45,869 nucleotides of DNA, taken from CAYHGV01 sp964356135 (GTDB lineage: Bacteria; Hydrothermota; Tepidihabitantia; CAYHGV01). The notes under the pieces were generated by a model that was not told the DNA's origin, did not search any database, and saw only the letters and a list, made by a program, of their open reading frames with translations. The stretch is taken from assembly GCA_964356135.1 (NCBI GenBank), contig CAYHGV010000006.1, forward strand, positions 1-45,869, read 5' to 3'. Each line of letters starts with the position of its first letter. Within the stretch, counting starts at the first letter, position 1. Of this stretch, positions 23,682-33,700 are shown one piece after another. The position numbers and the translations under genes are program-made.

Positions 23682-24557
23682 ATGTTCTTTAAGCGAGAGA
23701 AAAAAGTCGGAATTGAAAAGGGTGAAAAAATTCCGATGCCGGATGGGCTCTGGTTAAAGTGCGAAGCCTGCGGCGAGATTCTCTACCGGCGCCAACTGGA
23801 CCAGAACCTCTGGATTTGCCCGAAGTGTAATTTTCATTTCCGCATTAGTTGCCATAAGTACATTGAACTGCTCCTTGATGACGGTGTTATTGAGACGCTC
23901 GATGACAACCTTGTCCCAACCAATCCGTTAAACTTCCCAAAATATAAAGAAAAGACGAAAGAGTCTCAGACCAAAACCGCTTTGAAAGAAGGGATTATTT
24001 CGGGCCGCGCGAAGATCGGTGGATTCCCGGTTGCGTTTGCCATCACTGAATTCGATTTTATCGGTGGGAGCATGGGTTCGGTAGTCGGAGAGAAGGTGGC
24101 ACGAACGATTCGATTGGCACGCAAAGAACGGATTCCATTCATTATACTCACCGCCTCCGGTGGTGGGGCACGGATGCAGGAGGGGATTCTGTCCTTGATG
24201 CAGATGGTCAAGACCTCGGCCGAGCTGGCGTTGTTAGCCAAAGACGGGGTTCCGTATATAACAATTCTCACTCATCCGACAATGGCAGGAGTCATGGCAT
24301 CATTTGCCTCTCTCGGTGATGTGATCATTGCCGAACCGGGTGCGCTCTTGGGCTTTACCGGGCCGCGGGTGATCGAACAGACGATCGGTGAGAAGCTACC
24401 GGCAGGATTTCAGCGTTCGGAGTTTCTCTTAAAACACGGAATGGTTGATATGGTCGTTCCAAGAAAAGCATTAAAGGAGACGGTAATCAAAATACTGGAT
24501 CTATTACAGAACAGGAACCGGAACCATCAGAAACCCGGGTTTCGGGGATTACAATAA
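23682..24557 (+). CDS. accD: Acetyl-CoA carboxylase carboxyltransferase beta subunit
   Basis: A 291-residue subunit that, with AccA, transfers carboxyl from biotin to acetyl-CoA in fatty acid synthesis. The N-terminal zinc ribbon is CEAC...CPKC (Cys27, Cys30, Cys46, Cys49). The crotonase-like core contains IILTASGGGARMQEGILSLMQMVKTS and HPTMAGVMASFASLGDVIIAEPGALLGFTGPRVIEQT, highly conserved in AccD. Normal length. accA is not adjacent. The start lies against the promoter without a Shine-Dalgarno. Confidence 0.96.
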   Translation: MFFKREKKVGIEKGEKIPMPDGLWLKCEACGEILYRRQLDQNLWICPKCNFHFRISCHKYIELLLDDGVIETLDDNLVPTNPLNFPKYKEKTKESQTKTALKEGIISGRAKIGGFPVAFAITEFDFIGGSMGSVVGEKVARTIRLARKERIPFIILTASGGGARMQEGILSLMQMVKTSAELALLAKDGVPYITILTHPTMAGVMASFASLGDVIIAEPGALLGFTGPRVIEQTIGEKLPAGFQRSEFLLKHGMVDMVVPRKALKETVIKILDLLQNRNRNHQKPGFRGLQ

Positions 24558-24655
24558 GCTATGTCGGTCTTTGAGTTTAGTGCTAACCTAAACAGGAGGT
24601 GTCTGGTTATTAAAAATCGATTTTGGTTAAAAAATCAAATTAAAGGAGGTAGATA

Positions 24656-26212
24656 ATGCTCAGTCTATTGCTTATGGTGATGCTACCCGCAAATGTAGGG
24701 TTGGTGCCGTTGAGTCCTTCGTACACGAACGGGGCAACGCCGACCGTAAAAAATTATGCCCCGCAAACTGAGATTTACCACGAAGATTTTGAAGCCGGTG
24801 CCCCGGGTTGGGTTTCCAAAGACTTGACCGCGTTTACGACCTGGCACCCGGATACTTTCCAGGCGTACGATGAAACAGGAAAATCCTGGTGGGTCGGTGA
24901 CCCGCTGATTAAGGGTTATCTTGATTCCTGGTATCAGGTTTTGGATTCGCCGACAATTTCAATTCCCGCGAGCGGGTCCCCGAAACTCACCTTTATGCAG
25001 AATCGAAATGTCGAGGCTCTTTCCGGAGGCTATCCGGCCGGATATGATGGTTGGGATGGCTGCAATGTCCGGGTATCGACCAACGGCGGTACGACCTGGA
25101 CGGTTATCGAGCCGACCAGCCCGGTCTACAATTCCACCAGTATGTTCAGCTTTGGTTTTGAGCACAATGAAGGGACTGGAATCGCGGGGTGGGGTGGTTC
25201 GAGCAGTGGTTGGGTGCTTACCACCTTTGACCTTTCCGCCTATAAAGGAATGAGCATAAAAATTCGATGGGCGTTTGCCTCCGACCCCGCCTATTGCACG
25301 ACCGACGATACCGATCTCTTTGGCTGGCAGGTCGACAGCATTGATGTCGCGGGGGTATTCACCAACGACGGTGAGGATACAACCGGTTTTACCAAGAAGT
25401 CGATGGTGCCGCTGGGTGGAGACCTCTGGCATATTACCCAGGCACCGGATGCACCTTCGCCCACCCATATCGCGAGCTGCAGTAACGAGTCGGATACTTA
25501 TAATAAAAACATGGAAGATTTCTATCTCTCACCTCTGATTCATCTTCCCCAGGGTGACTTAATCAGTGCCGATTTTATGATCCGGGCTGGATTCGCCGAT
25601 CCGGATACCTTCCCGTTTTGTGACTTTATCTATGTCCAGCTTTCACCTGATACCGGCAGGCACTGGTATTATGCGAGTAATCCTACGGGTGATCCGACCG
25701 GGGTAAACTATGTTTACACGCTTGATACAACCGACATCGATTCATTCTATCTCTTCAGTCAACTTTTCGCCGCAGGTTATATTGATGTCTCCTATTATGT
25801 GGAAAAAGACCTGCTTTTCCGCATCGGTGTCCACTCGGACGACGATACTCCAGACGGCATCGGACTCCGCATCGATGATTTTATGGTTTTAGGCGAAGGG
25901 GTGATTGGCGTCAAAGAGAACCCCGGCAAGCTTCCCCAAGCAAGCATTCTGTCGGTCAGTCCCAGTCCGTTTACCAACTCTACCACCATTCGCTACCAAC
26001 TGCCGAAGGCGGGGAGGACAGCCCTCAAAATCTATAATAGCATGGGCGAGCTGACAATAACCCTGGTTAACGACAACCTGTCCGCCGGAACCCATTCAAT
26101 GACCTGGAACGGGACCGATGGTTCTGGAATGCGGGTATCGACCGGCGCCTATTTTGTCAGGCTCGATTTTGAAAAACAACCGCAGGTTCAAAAGCTCTTG
26201 ATTCTGAGATAA
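24656..26212 (+). CDS. Secreted protein with choice-of-anchor J-like domain and sorting tail
   Basis: A 518-residue exported protein. The N-terminus MLSLLLMVMLPANVG is a short signal lacking basic residues, so the true start is uncertain, although AAAGGAGGTAGATA directly precedes this ATG. HEDFEAGAPGWVSKD...SWWVGDP (about 42-83) and the following 120 residues resemble the cleaved-adhesin / choice-of-anchor J jelly roll, and a second similar beta domain spans about 240-410. Residues about 425-518 are a sorting tail (SVSPSPFTNSTTIRYQLP, IYNSMGELTITL, MTWNGTDGSGMRVSTGAYFVRL, KLLILR). It may bind carbohydrate or protein outside the cell. It is the first gene of the secreted protease island. Confidence 0.8.
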   Translation: MLSLLLMVMLPANVGLVPLSPSYTNGATPTVKNYAPQTEIYHEDFEAGAPGWVSKDLTAFTTWHPDTFQAYDETGKSWWVGDPLIKGYLDSWYQVLDSPTISIPASGSPKLTFMQNRNVEALSGGYPAGYDGWDGCNVRVSTNGGTTWTVIEPTSPVYNSTSMFSFGFEHNEGTGIAGWGGSSSGWVLTTFDLSAYKGMSIKIRWAFASDPAYCTTDDTDLFGWQVDSIDVAGVFTNDGEDTTGFTKKSMVPLGGDLWHITQAPDAPSPTHIASCSNESDTYNKNMEDFYLSPLIHLPQGDLISADFMIRAGFADPDTFPFCDFIYVQLSPDTGRHWYYASNPTGDPTGVNYVYTLDTTDIDSFYLFSQLFAAGYIDVSYYVEKDLLFRIGVHSDDDTPDGIGLRIDDFMVLGEGVIGVKENPGKLPQASILSVSPSPFTNSTTIRYQLPKAGRTALKIYNSMGELTITLVNDNLSAGTHSMTWNGTDGSGMRVSTGAYFVRLDFEKQPQVQKLLILR

Positions 26213-26225
26213 TAAACCTACAATG

Positions 26226-26251
26226 GGGGCGTGGCGATTGAGCCACGCCCC
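26226..26251. terminator. GC-rich hairpin after the anchor J protein gene
   Basis: GGGGCGTGGC (26226-26235) pairs with GCCACGCCCC (26242-26251), a 10-bp stem with a 6-base loop. No T-run follows, so it may only attenuate or protect the transcript end. Confidence 0.5.
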
Positions 26252-26284
26252 TCGTCTATACACTATTTTATAAAGGAGTACATA

Positions 26285-27955
26285 ATGAAAACAGCGGTAC
26301 TGATTTGCTTTTTGAGTCTCAGGATTGTTTGGGGCAGTGAGGTTACTGCCCGGTATGTTCCCGGTCAAATGATTGTTAAGTTTGATGAAACCGTTCGGAA
26401 TGTAATGCCGGCAAAAGATGGCAACCCGGTTACCAGCATCGCAGAAATCGACAGATTGAATAAAGAGTGGGGGGTTTATAAAATACGAAGAGTTCTCAGT
26501 CATACCAATCCCGACGCTCTGGATCGGGAGTTGGGATTAGACCTCTATTATATTTTTTATTTTCCTTCAAAGACCGACATCGATGCGGTCATCGGACCCT
26601 ATAAAAGTATTCCCGGTATCGAAGAGGTTTTTCCTAACTGGTTGCGTTCGTTTTCGTTGACTAACCCGAGCGATCCCAAATTTCAGGACCAGTGGCACTT
26701 GCCGAAGATTGAAGCTCCGGCTGCCTGGGATGTGACCAAAGGGGACAAATCGGTTATTGTAGCTCAGATTGATAATGGGGTAGAATACACCCATGAGGAC
26801 CTTGCTGGCAATCTCTGGATTAATACCAAAGAAGACATTAACCACGATGGCAAATTTAGTGCCGCCGACAACAATGGTGTTGATGACGACGGAAACGGTT
26901 TCATCGACGATGTCATTGGTTGGGATTTTTACCATGACAATAATGATCCGAAACCCGGTAGCAGTAATCCCTGGTATGATCCGCATGGCACGGTCAACTT
27001 CGGCATTGAAACCGCGGTAACCGATAATTCACTGGGGGTCTCGGGTGTCGGCTGGAAATGTCGGGGCATGGCGATCAAAGTGGGAGAAGGAGGAAGTATC
27101 GATGTCGTAGCAGCGGCGAATGGTATTCACTATGCCGGGCTGATGGGTGCTTGTGCTCTCGGGTTGAGTTATGGCGGGCCCTACTTCACTTCCTTGGAGA
27201 GCAGTTTTATCCAGTATGCGCACCGAAAAGGAGCGGTCATCTGTGCTGCCGCGGGAAACGATAACGTAACGAGCAAACAGTATCCGGCATGTTACGAGAA
27301 TGTTCTTGCGGTGGCAGCCAGTAATAAGAGCGACCGTAAATCCCAGTGGGGCGGTGGTCAGGGCTCGAATTACGGAAGCTGGATTGATCTCTGTGCGCCA
27401 GGCGATGACATCATGAGTACAGCGCTCGATAATTCCTATGAAGGGCCGGATAATGACGGTACTTCGATGGCGGCTCCGATCGTGGCTGGAGTTGCCGCGC
27501 TCGTTAAATCCGCCCACCCCAGCTGGACTAATACCCAGATTGAACAGGCTCTTCTTAATACCTGCGACCCGATGCCCGATGATTTGTACGATCAGGGACT
27601 GTTAGGCAAGGGGCGGGTCAATGCCGCTAAAGCGGTCAATTATGTTATCGGGCTCAGTGAGGCGGAGCAGAAATCTCCAGGTTTCATATCGCTTCAGAGC
27701 TATCCCAATCCGTTCCGGGGCAGCAGTCTTATTCAGTTTGAACAGCCGTTCTCCGCCCATACCGTTCTCAGTGTCTATAACAGCGCCGGACAACTGATCC
27801 GGGTGCTGGTTGACGAAAAGAGACCGGCAGGGCGATATACAACCAGCTGGGATGGCAAGGATAGTGCAGGAAAGCGATTACCGGCCGGAGTCTATTTCTT
27901 CGAACTCAACATGAACAACCAAAGTAAAACTCACCGGGCGGTGATTTTGAAGTAA
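26285..27955 (+). CDS. Secreted subtilisin-family (S8) protease with sorting tail
   Basis: A 556-residue serine protease. Signal peptide 1-17 (MKTAVLICFLSLRIVWG), then an inhibitor-like propeptide (QMIVKFDETVRN...IFYFPSKTDIDAVIGPYKSIPGIEEV, about 28-115) like those of fervidolysin-type enzymes. The catalytic triad is Asp163 (VAQIDNGVEYTHEDL), His234 (DPHGTVNFG) and Ser394 (DGTSMAAPIVAG), with oxyanion Asn325 (AAGND). The His region is HGTVNFG rather than the usual HGTHVAG. Acidic loops (INHDGKFSAADNNGVDDDGNG) look calcium-binding. Residues about 465-556 are the sorting tail. The ATG at 26285 follows AAAGGAG. Likely an extracellular scavenging protease. Confidence 0.93.
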   Translation: MKTAVLICFLSLRIVWGSEVTARYVPGQMIVKFDETVRNVMPAKDGNPVTSIAEIDRLNKEWGVYKIRRVLSHTNPDALDRELGLDLYYIFYFPSKTDIDAVIGPYKSIPGIEEVFPNWLRSFSLTNPSDPKFQDQWHLPKIEAPAAWDVTKGDKSVIVAQIDNGVEYTHEDLAGNLWINTKEDINHDGKFSAADNNGVDDDGNGFIDDVIGWDFYHDNNDPKPGSSNPWYDPHGTVNFGIETAVTDNSLGVSGVGWKCRGMAIKVGEGGSIDVVAAANGIHYAGLMGACALGLSYGGPYFTSLESSFIQYAHRKGAVICAAAGNDNVTSKQYPACYENVLAVAASNKSDRKSQWGGGQGSNYGSWIDLCAPGDDIMSTALDNSYEGPDNDGTSMAAPIVAGVAALVKSAHPSWTNTQIEQALLNTCDPMPDDLYDQGLLGKGRVNAAKAVNYVIGLSEAEQKSPGFISLQSYPNPFRGSSLIQFEQPFSAHTVLSVYNSAGQLIRVLVDEKRPAGRYTTSWDGKDSAGKRLPAGVYFFELNMNNQSKTHRAVILK

Positions 27956-28004
27956 CTCGCGGGCTCAAGAACCCGCGGACTAAAGTCCGAGCTCAAGAGC
28001 CGGT
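27956..28004. repeat. Cluster of three short hairpins
   Basis: CGCGGG/CCCGCG around CTCAAGAA, CGGACT/AGTCCG around AA, and GAGCTCAAGAGC. The apices share the CT(C)AAG form of the other small hairpins here. They lie between the stop of one protease and the Shine-Dalgarno of the next. Confidence 0.7.
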
Positions 28005-28021
28005 CACCATAGGAGGTGAAT

Positions 28022-30724
28022 ATGGTAAAAAAAATCATATTATTTTTGTTTATGTACACTACGATCTGGACACTGCAATTAAGCCAGGGCACCGGATTTA
28101 TTAAAAAGACAATTGGCAGGTCTAATCCACTACCCTATGGCAATGCGAGCATAATCACTTTGTCGAATGGCATAACTATCGATACCCGGTACGGAGAACC
28201 GGATCTGCCTGTGCTTTTCAAAATTGGTGATAATGACCGGCCCGGTTATTATATCGTTCAATTCAAAGGGCCGGTCTACCCCCATGACCGTTTGATGCTG
28301 AAGGATCTGGGTGGACAGATTATGGGTTATCTTTCCAATTATGCTTATATTGTCAGGCTGGATGAGAGTAAAAAGAGTCGGTTAACGGTTAGCGGACGAG
28401 TTCAGTGGGTCGGGTTCTACCAACCGGCTTATAAAACCAGCCCAGAATTGTCGACTGTCACCGGTGTCGATACTCTGTTGATACTTCTCTTTTTCCCGGA
28501 GGATTTGGCGAGGACAATCGAAAAAATCGAAGCAATGAGCGGTACAATCCTGGATCCGGTCGTGAGTTCTGAAAATAAGATGGTGAAAGTGGTCATTGAT
28601 ACGAAGCTCATTTCCGAGATTGCCCACCTGAACGAGGTCGCCTGGATTCAGCTCTGGCGTCCAGCCGAGCCGGTCAATGCCCAAGCCCAGTGGGTAGGGC
28701 AGGATTGGACAAAAGATGTGCGGCGAATCTGGGATATGGGTTTACGCGGTGAAGGGCAGGTCATCAATACCTGTGATACCGGAATCGATCTGAACCACGA
28801 CATGTTCCGGGATGACGATGAAATTTTGACCGGCTGGGGTGACTACCCCGATCACCGGAAAGTTATCGGCTATAAACCAGGAGATACCGATGCCGGTTTT
28901 GGCGATAACGCTTACTTCGGTTTCCACGGTACTCATACTGCCGGTACTGCCGGCGGCGATGATGAGCCGGTAGGGGGCGTAAGTCCCAATGATGGGATGG
29001 CTCCAAAATGTAAAATCTATTTTATGGACTGCGCATCCGCAACTCGATTCACGCTTGACCCGGACTTGAATCTATTGTTCGAACCGCCGTATACCGGCAA
29101 CCGGGGCGGTGCAGCCCGGATTTCATCCAATAGCTGGTCGTATAAAACCAATGGCAATTATGATGTCATGGCGATGACCTTAGACCAGTTTGTCTGGAAT
29201 CACAAAGACTTTCTGGTCTGTGTTGCCAACGGTAACATTCCCAATGGCGATATTCATTCCGGCTCACCCGCATGTTCGAAGAATTGCTTAGCCGTCGGTT
29301 CGGTCGGCGATGGGCTGGATGCGGACATGGCTGCCGATTACTCGACACCCGGGCCGGCGGCTGATGGCCGACTTAAACCCGCGGTTGTTGCACCGGGTAT
29401 TCTCTATTCAGCCAAAGGCGGCACGAGAAGTAATTATACCAAGTATGAGGGAACGAGTATGGCTTCTCCTTGTGCGGCTTCCTTTGCGGTGATGGTCCGT
29501 CAGTATCTCACCGATGGTTTCTATCCCGGCGGGCAGAAGGACTCGCTCTCGGGTTTTAACCCTTCAGCTGCGCTGCTCAAGGCTCTGATAATAAATTCAA
29601 CCGATAACGATATTTTCAATCATACCATACCCGATGTTAAAGTGGGATGGGGAAGAATCGACCTCGATAGCGTGCTCTATTTCCCCGGAGATCAGCGTAA
29701 GCTGCTCCTCACCGATGAGACTGTTGGGTGTAATACCGGTGATGAGCAGACCTACGATGTTACGGTCGACGACCCTGCTCTACCGTTACGGATTACACTT
29801 GTCTGGTCCGACTATCCCGGCGTGCCGTGGTCCGGTCTTGTCCTGGTTAATGATTTGGACCTGACGGTCATTGGTCCAACCGGCGCTACTTTCAAAGGGA
29901 ATAATTATAAAAGTGGAGAATCCCAAACCGGCGGCGCATACGATTCCTTGAATGTGGAAGAGTGCGTGCGGGTCAATAAACCGGAAGCCGGGGATTGGCA
30001 AATTAAAGTGAGCGGCAGGAATATCCCCCAGGGTCCCCAACCGTATGCACTGGTTATTACCGGCGGGGTGGGCGGACGACCTGAAATCGCCTGTGCCGGC
30101 TACGAACTCGACGGCGTTGCCAACGCTCAACTTCCATCCGGCGATACGGTCGATTTCAAAGTTTATTTGTCGAATACGAGCACCTGGCCTTCGGTCGAGA
30201 CGAAAGCCGTGCTTTGGACCTCCGTTCCCTGGATTACTATTCTTGACAGCATTTCGCTTTATTCTACAATTTTTGGCTATGACACAGCCGCAGGTGATGG
30301 TTTCAGACTCTGGGCGGATTCGACAACGAACAGCGGATCTGAGATTCCCTTTACCCTGGTGGTGGAAGGGAACGGCGGTGCGTATACCGATACCCTTGAG
30401 CTTTCGGTCAGAACCGGAGTGAGTGAAATCCCGGTTACGGCTTTTGGTTTTGAGATGATCAACCCGACTCCGTTCAGCAAAAAACTGACTATCGGTTATG
30501 GACTCAAAAGAAACGGGGAGGTCCGAGTGGAGGTTTATGATATCACCGGTCGGAGCGTAGCGCGGCTCTTCGCTGGTCAGCAAAAGCCGGGGCGGTATCA
30601 ACTTCAATGGGATGGTTGCGATAACCACGGACAGCATCTGGGAAGCGGAATTTATTTTTTGCGGCTCCAGGTTGGGGATTACAGTACGATTAAAAAAATA
30701 GTTTTGGTTGATACGAAAATGTAA
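28022..30724 (+). CDS. Secreted KP-43-like subtilisin (S8) protease with sorting tail, paralogue 1
   Basis: A 900-residue exported protease. Signal peptide about 1-22, then a long propeptide (about 25-220, containing ITLSNGITIDTRYGEPDLP and YYIVQFKGPV) shared with the next gene. The triad is Asp252 (INTCDTGIDLNHDMF), His302 (GFHGTHTAGT) and Ser479 (YEGTSMASPCAA), with Asn405 for the oxyanion hole. It is followed by a beta-barrel (about 575-690, LVWSDYPGVP...LVNDLDLTV...VRVNKPEAGDW) like that of KP-43 proteases. The tail from about 805 is a sorting domain. The ATG at 28022 is preferred over a GTG two codons earlier because AGGAGG ends at 28016. Confidence 0.93.
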   Translation: MVKKIILFLFMYTTIWTLQLSQGTGFIKKTIGRSNPLPYGNASIITLSNGITIDTRYGEPDLPVLFKIGDNDRPGYYIVQFKGPVYPHDRLMLKDLGGQIMGYLSNYAYIVRLDESKKSRLTVSGRVQWVGFYQPAYKTSPELSTVTGVDTLLILLFFPEDLARTIEKIEAMSGTILDPVVSSENKMVKVVIDTKLISEIAHLNEVAWIQLWRPAEPVNAQAQWVGQDWTKDVRRIWDMGLRGEGQVINTCDTGIDLNHDMFRDDDEILTGWGDYPDHRKVIGYKPGDTDAGFGDNAYFGFHGTHTAGTAGGDDEPVGGVSPNDGMAPKCKIYFMDCASATRFTLDPDLNLLFEPPYTGNRGGAARISSNSWSYKTNGNYDVMAMTLDQFVWNHKDFLVCVANGNIPNGDIHSGSPACSKNCLAVGSVGDGLDADMAADYSTPGPAADGRLKPAVVAPGILYSAKGGTRSNYTKYEGTSMASPCAASFAVMVRQYLTDGFYPGGQKDSLSGFNPSAALLKALIINSTDNDIFNHTIPDVKVGWGRIDLDSVLYFPGDQRKLLLTDETVGCNTGDEQTYDVTVDDPALPLRITLVWSDYPGVPWSGLVLVNDLDLTVIGPTGATFKGNNYKSGESQTGGAYDSLNVEECVRVNKPEAGDWQIKVSGRNIPQGPQPYALVITGGVGGRPEIACAGYELDGVANAQLPSGDTVDFKVYLSNTSTWPSVETKAVLWTSVPWITILDSISLYSTIFGYDTAAGDGFRLWADSTTNSGSEIPFTLVVEGNGGAYTDTLELSVRTGVSEIPVTAFGFEMINPTPFSKKLTIGYGLKRNGEVRVEVYDITGRSVARLFAGQQKPGRYQLQWDGCDNHGQHLGSGIYFLRLQVGDYSTIKKIVLVDTKM

Positions 30725-30769
30725 TCGTAATGGGCACAACTCTCATTAATTACCCAGGAGGAGAAAGAA

Positions 30770-33700
30770 ATGGTTAAAAAACTATTCTTTATTTTTGTCC
30801 TGAGCGGCGGGCTTGTGGTGATGGCTCAAGAACCGCTGGGCAAATCAACGGCATTCCTGCAAGGAACCATTGAGCGATTTCTTCCCGAAACCGACGATAA
30901 CCCAACCACCATCTCGCTGTCGAATGGAATCGTATTCGATACCCGTGCCGGCGAGCCCGTTCTGCCCGCAGACCTGGCAATCAGTAATTATCAGCCGAAT
31001 GAGGTGGGGTATTACATTATTCAGTTTTCGGGGCCGATACACGAAGAGGATACGAGACTGTTAGATGCCACGGGTGCAGAGGTTTGCGGGTATCTGCCGA
31101 ATTATGCTTATATCGTTAAGATGAGCGAAGAGACTAAAACCCGGCTCTCGGCGGTAAACAGAATTGGCTGGATCGGACTCTACCAGCCTGCGTATAAGGT
31201 ATCCCGGGAACTCGACCTGAGCCGAAGCCAGCTTGATACTGCGATCGTGGTCATTTTTGCCGAAGAAGCGCAGAAGCCGGTGCAGGACCAGTTGATCGCT
31301 CTGGGCGGCAGAGTACTCGAAACCGGGGAAAACAAGTGGCACAAGCTGATCAAGGTCGCTATTTCTCCTCTCCAACTTACGAAGGTCGCCCGAGAAAAAG
31401 CGGTTCGCTGGATTGAGCCGTTTTATGAGAAATACGGTTACAATGCACAAGCCCAGTGGGTTCTTCAGACGTTTGACCCCGGCACCCGGAGGGTCTGGGA
31501 TAAAGGGCTCAAAGGTCAAGGTCAAATAGTTTCGACGCTCGATTCGGGAATCCGAACGACCCATGAGATGTTTCGAGACCCGAGTGTTTCGATCGACAAT
31601 TTTGGCGACTATCCCAACCACCGCAAAATCATCGCCTATCAGAAATCTGCGTATGACCCGGATGGGATCCTCACCTTTGGCGATGAAGGTGGATCTTACT
31701 ACCATGGCACCCATACCGGTTGTACGGTCGGCGGCAACGACGAGCCGGTAGGTGGAACGAATACGAATGACGGCATGGCGCCGGAGTCGAAAATTTTTTT
31801 CATCGACTGCGGTTCAGCACAGTATCCCGGGCAGATTATCCATGCGGCGAGTTTAGAGTATAGCCTCTCCATTCCCTATAATGGTAATTCAGCCGGCGGT
31901 GCCCGGATTGTCTCCAACTCCTGGGGCGGTACGAGCCGGGCGTATACCTTAGATTGCGCTGAAGCCGACCAGACGATGTGGGATTATCCTGACTATCTGG
32001 TATTATTTTCCGGCGGGAACAATCCGCCCAGCGTTTATACCGGCAATCCCGGGAATGCCAAGAATGTCGTGACCGTCGGCGCCACGGCTAACGGTTTCGC
32101 CGCGAATACGGCACAGGGCTATTCTTCCAGCGGCCCAAGCCAGGACGGCAGAATCAAACCGACGGTCATGGCTCCCGGTGACCTGGCTTCAGCCTATGGT
32201 GCGAGTGACGCCAGCTATGCGACCTACAGCGGAACGTCTATGTCGTGTCCGGCGGTTGCCGGCACCGCAGTATTACTCCGGCAGTATTTTACCGACGGCT
32301 GGTATCCAACCGGTGCAAAGGTTTCGGCCAACGGATTCACTCCGAGTGCAGCTCTGATTAAAGCAATGTTGATTAATTCGGTCGAGACCGATTTTGCCGA
32401 TTACCCGGTTCCTCATCGGAGAGTCGGGTGGGGTCGTCCCGCAATCGACAATGCCCTCTATTTCAGCAATGAAGAACGAAAGCTCAAGGTCATCGATTAC
32501 ACGGTCGGGCTCCAGACCGGAATGGTGCTCTTAGCCAAGGTCGATGTGGCGAGCACAACCAACCCATTCCGGGTAACGCTGGTCTGGACCGACTATCCGG
32601 GAGCCGAGAATGCAAATCCGGCTCTGGTGAATGATTTGAATTTGGAAGTTACCGCTCCGACCGGCGATGTCTATCTGGGCAATATCTTTGAGAACAATCA
32701 ATCAAAGACCGGCGGGGCATCCGATACCAAGAACGTTGAAGAGAATGTCTTTGTCAACGATCCGGCAAGCGGAACCTGGAAGATACGGGTGAAAGCCAAT
32801 AATGTGCCGTTCGGTCCCCAGCATTTTGCTCTGGTCATGACCGGCAGCCTGACCAGCGGCCCGATGACGGCACTCAGTATCGCCCAGACCGATGTTGACG
32901 ATGCCGGGCAGGTGAATCCCGACCGCAATCCTGACCCGGGTGAAACCGTCACTATTAAACTCGGTCTTCTGAATTCCGGCGACACTGACCTGAATGGCAT
33001 TTCCGGCACGCTCTCAACCAGTTCATCGGCAATAACCCTGCTCGATAACAACTCCTCGTACGGAACGATTGCCAAAGGCGGTCAAGCGGCAGGTGATGGC
33101 TTTAGAATCGCGATCGACACGACGGTCGCGGATGGTGCAAAGATTCCGTTTACCCTATCGTTGAATCAGACGCTACTGTCGCATGCTCCTTTAGGTGAGC
33201 TCAACTTCGATTTGAAGATCGGCACTCCCCGCTATCCGTTCGCCGACCACAATATCGGTAACGTTGTGCTCACCGTCACCGAACATGGTTCGATCGGCTT
33301 TTTGAATGTGAATCTGCAGGGGAAGGGTTTCAAGTATCCCAAGAGCGGTTCGAACTGGCTTTACCATTCTTCGTTCTTAGCCGGAACCGGTTTCGATTAT
33401 GTCTCGGACTGGATGTATCCGGATAATGCCAGCAATGACTCGAACTGTACCGATTGGAAAACAACCACCAATCCAAAAGGTCAGGTTGCGATCGGTCAAG
33501 ATCTCATTTCCGATCAGGACAGTCGGGCTCGATTCGATGATTCCGGCCACCGAAGAAAGAAAGGGCTCCAGGTGTATCAACGGGGGTTTGCCTGGGAAGA
33601 TAGTCCTTACAATGACTTCGTCATTCTGCGCTACAAGCTGATCAATACCGGCGTTTCTGCGATCAATGGTCTCTATGCCGGAATTATGGCCGATTTCGAT

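Noticed and set aside
27956..28004. A possible riboswitch or small structured RNA before the second protease
   Set aside because: The structure consists of separate short hairpins of the same kind seen elsewhere between genes. There is no conserved aptamer pattern.
29786..30739. A 317-residue minus-strand frame opposite the KP-43-like protease
   Set aside because: It is an antisense shadow of a protease gene with clear catalytic motifs. There is no start signal or domain.
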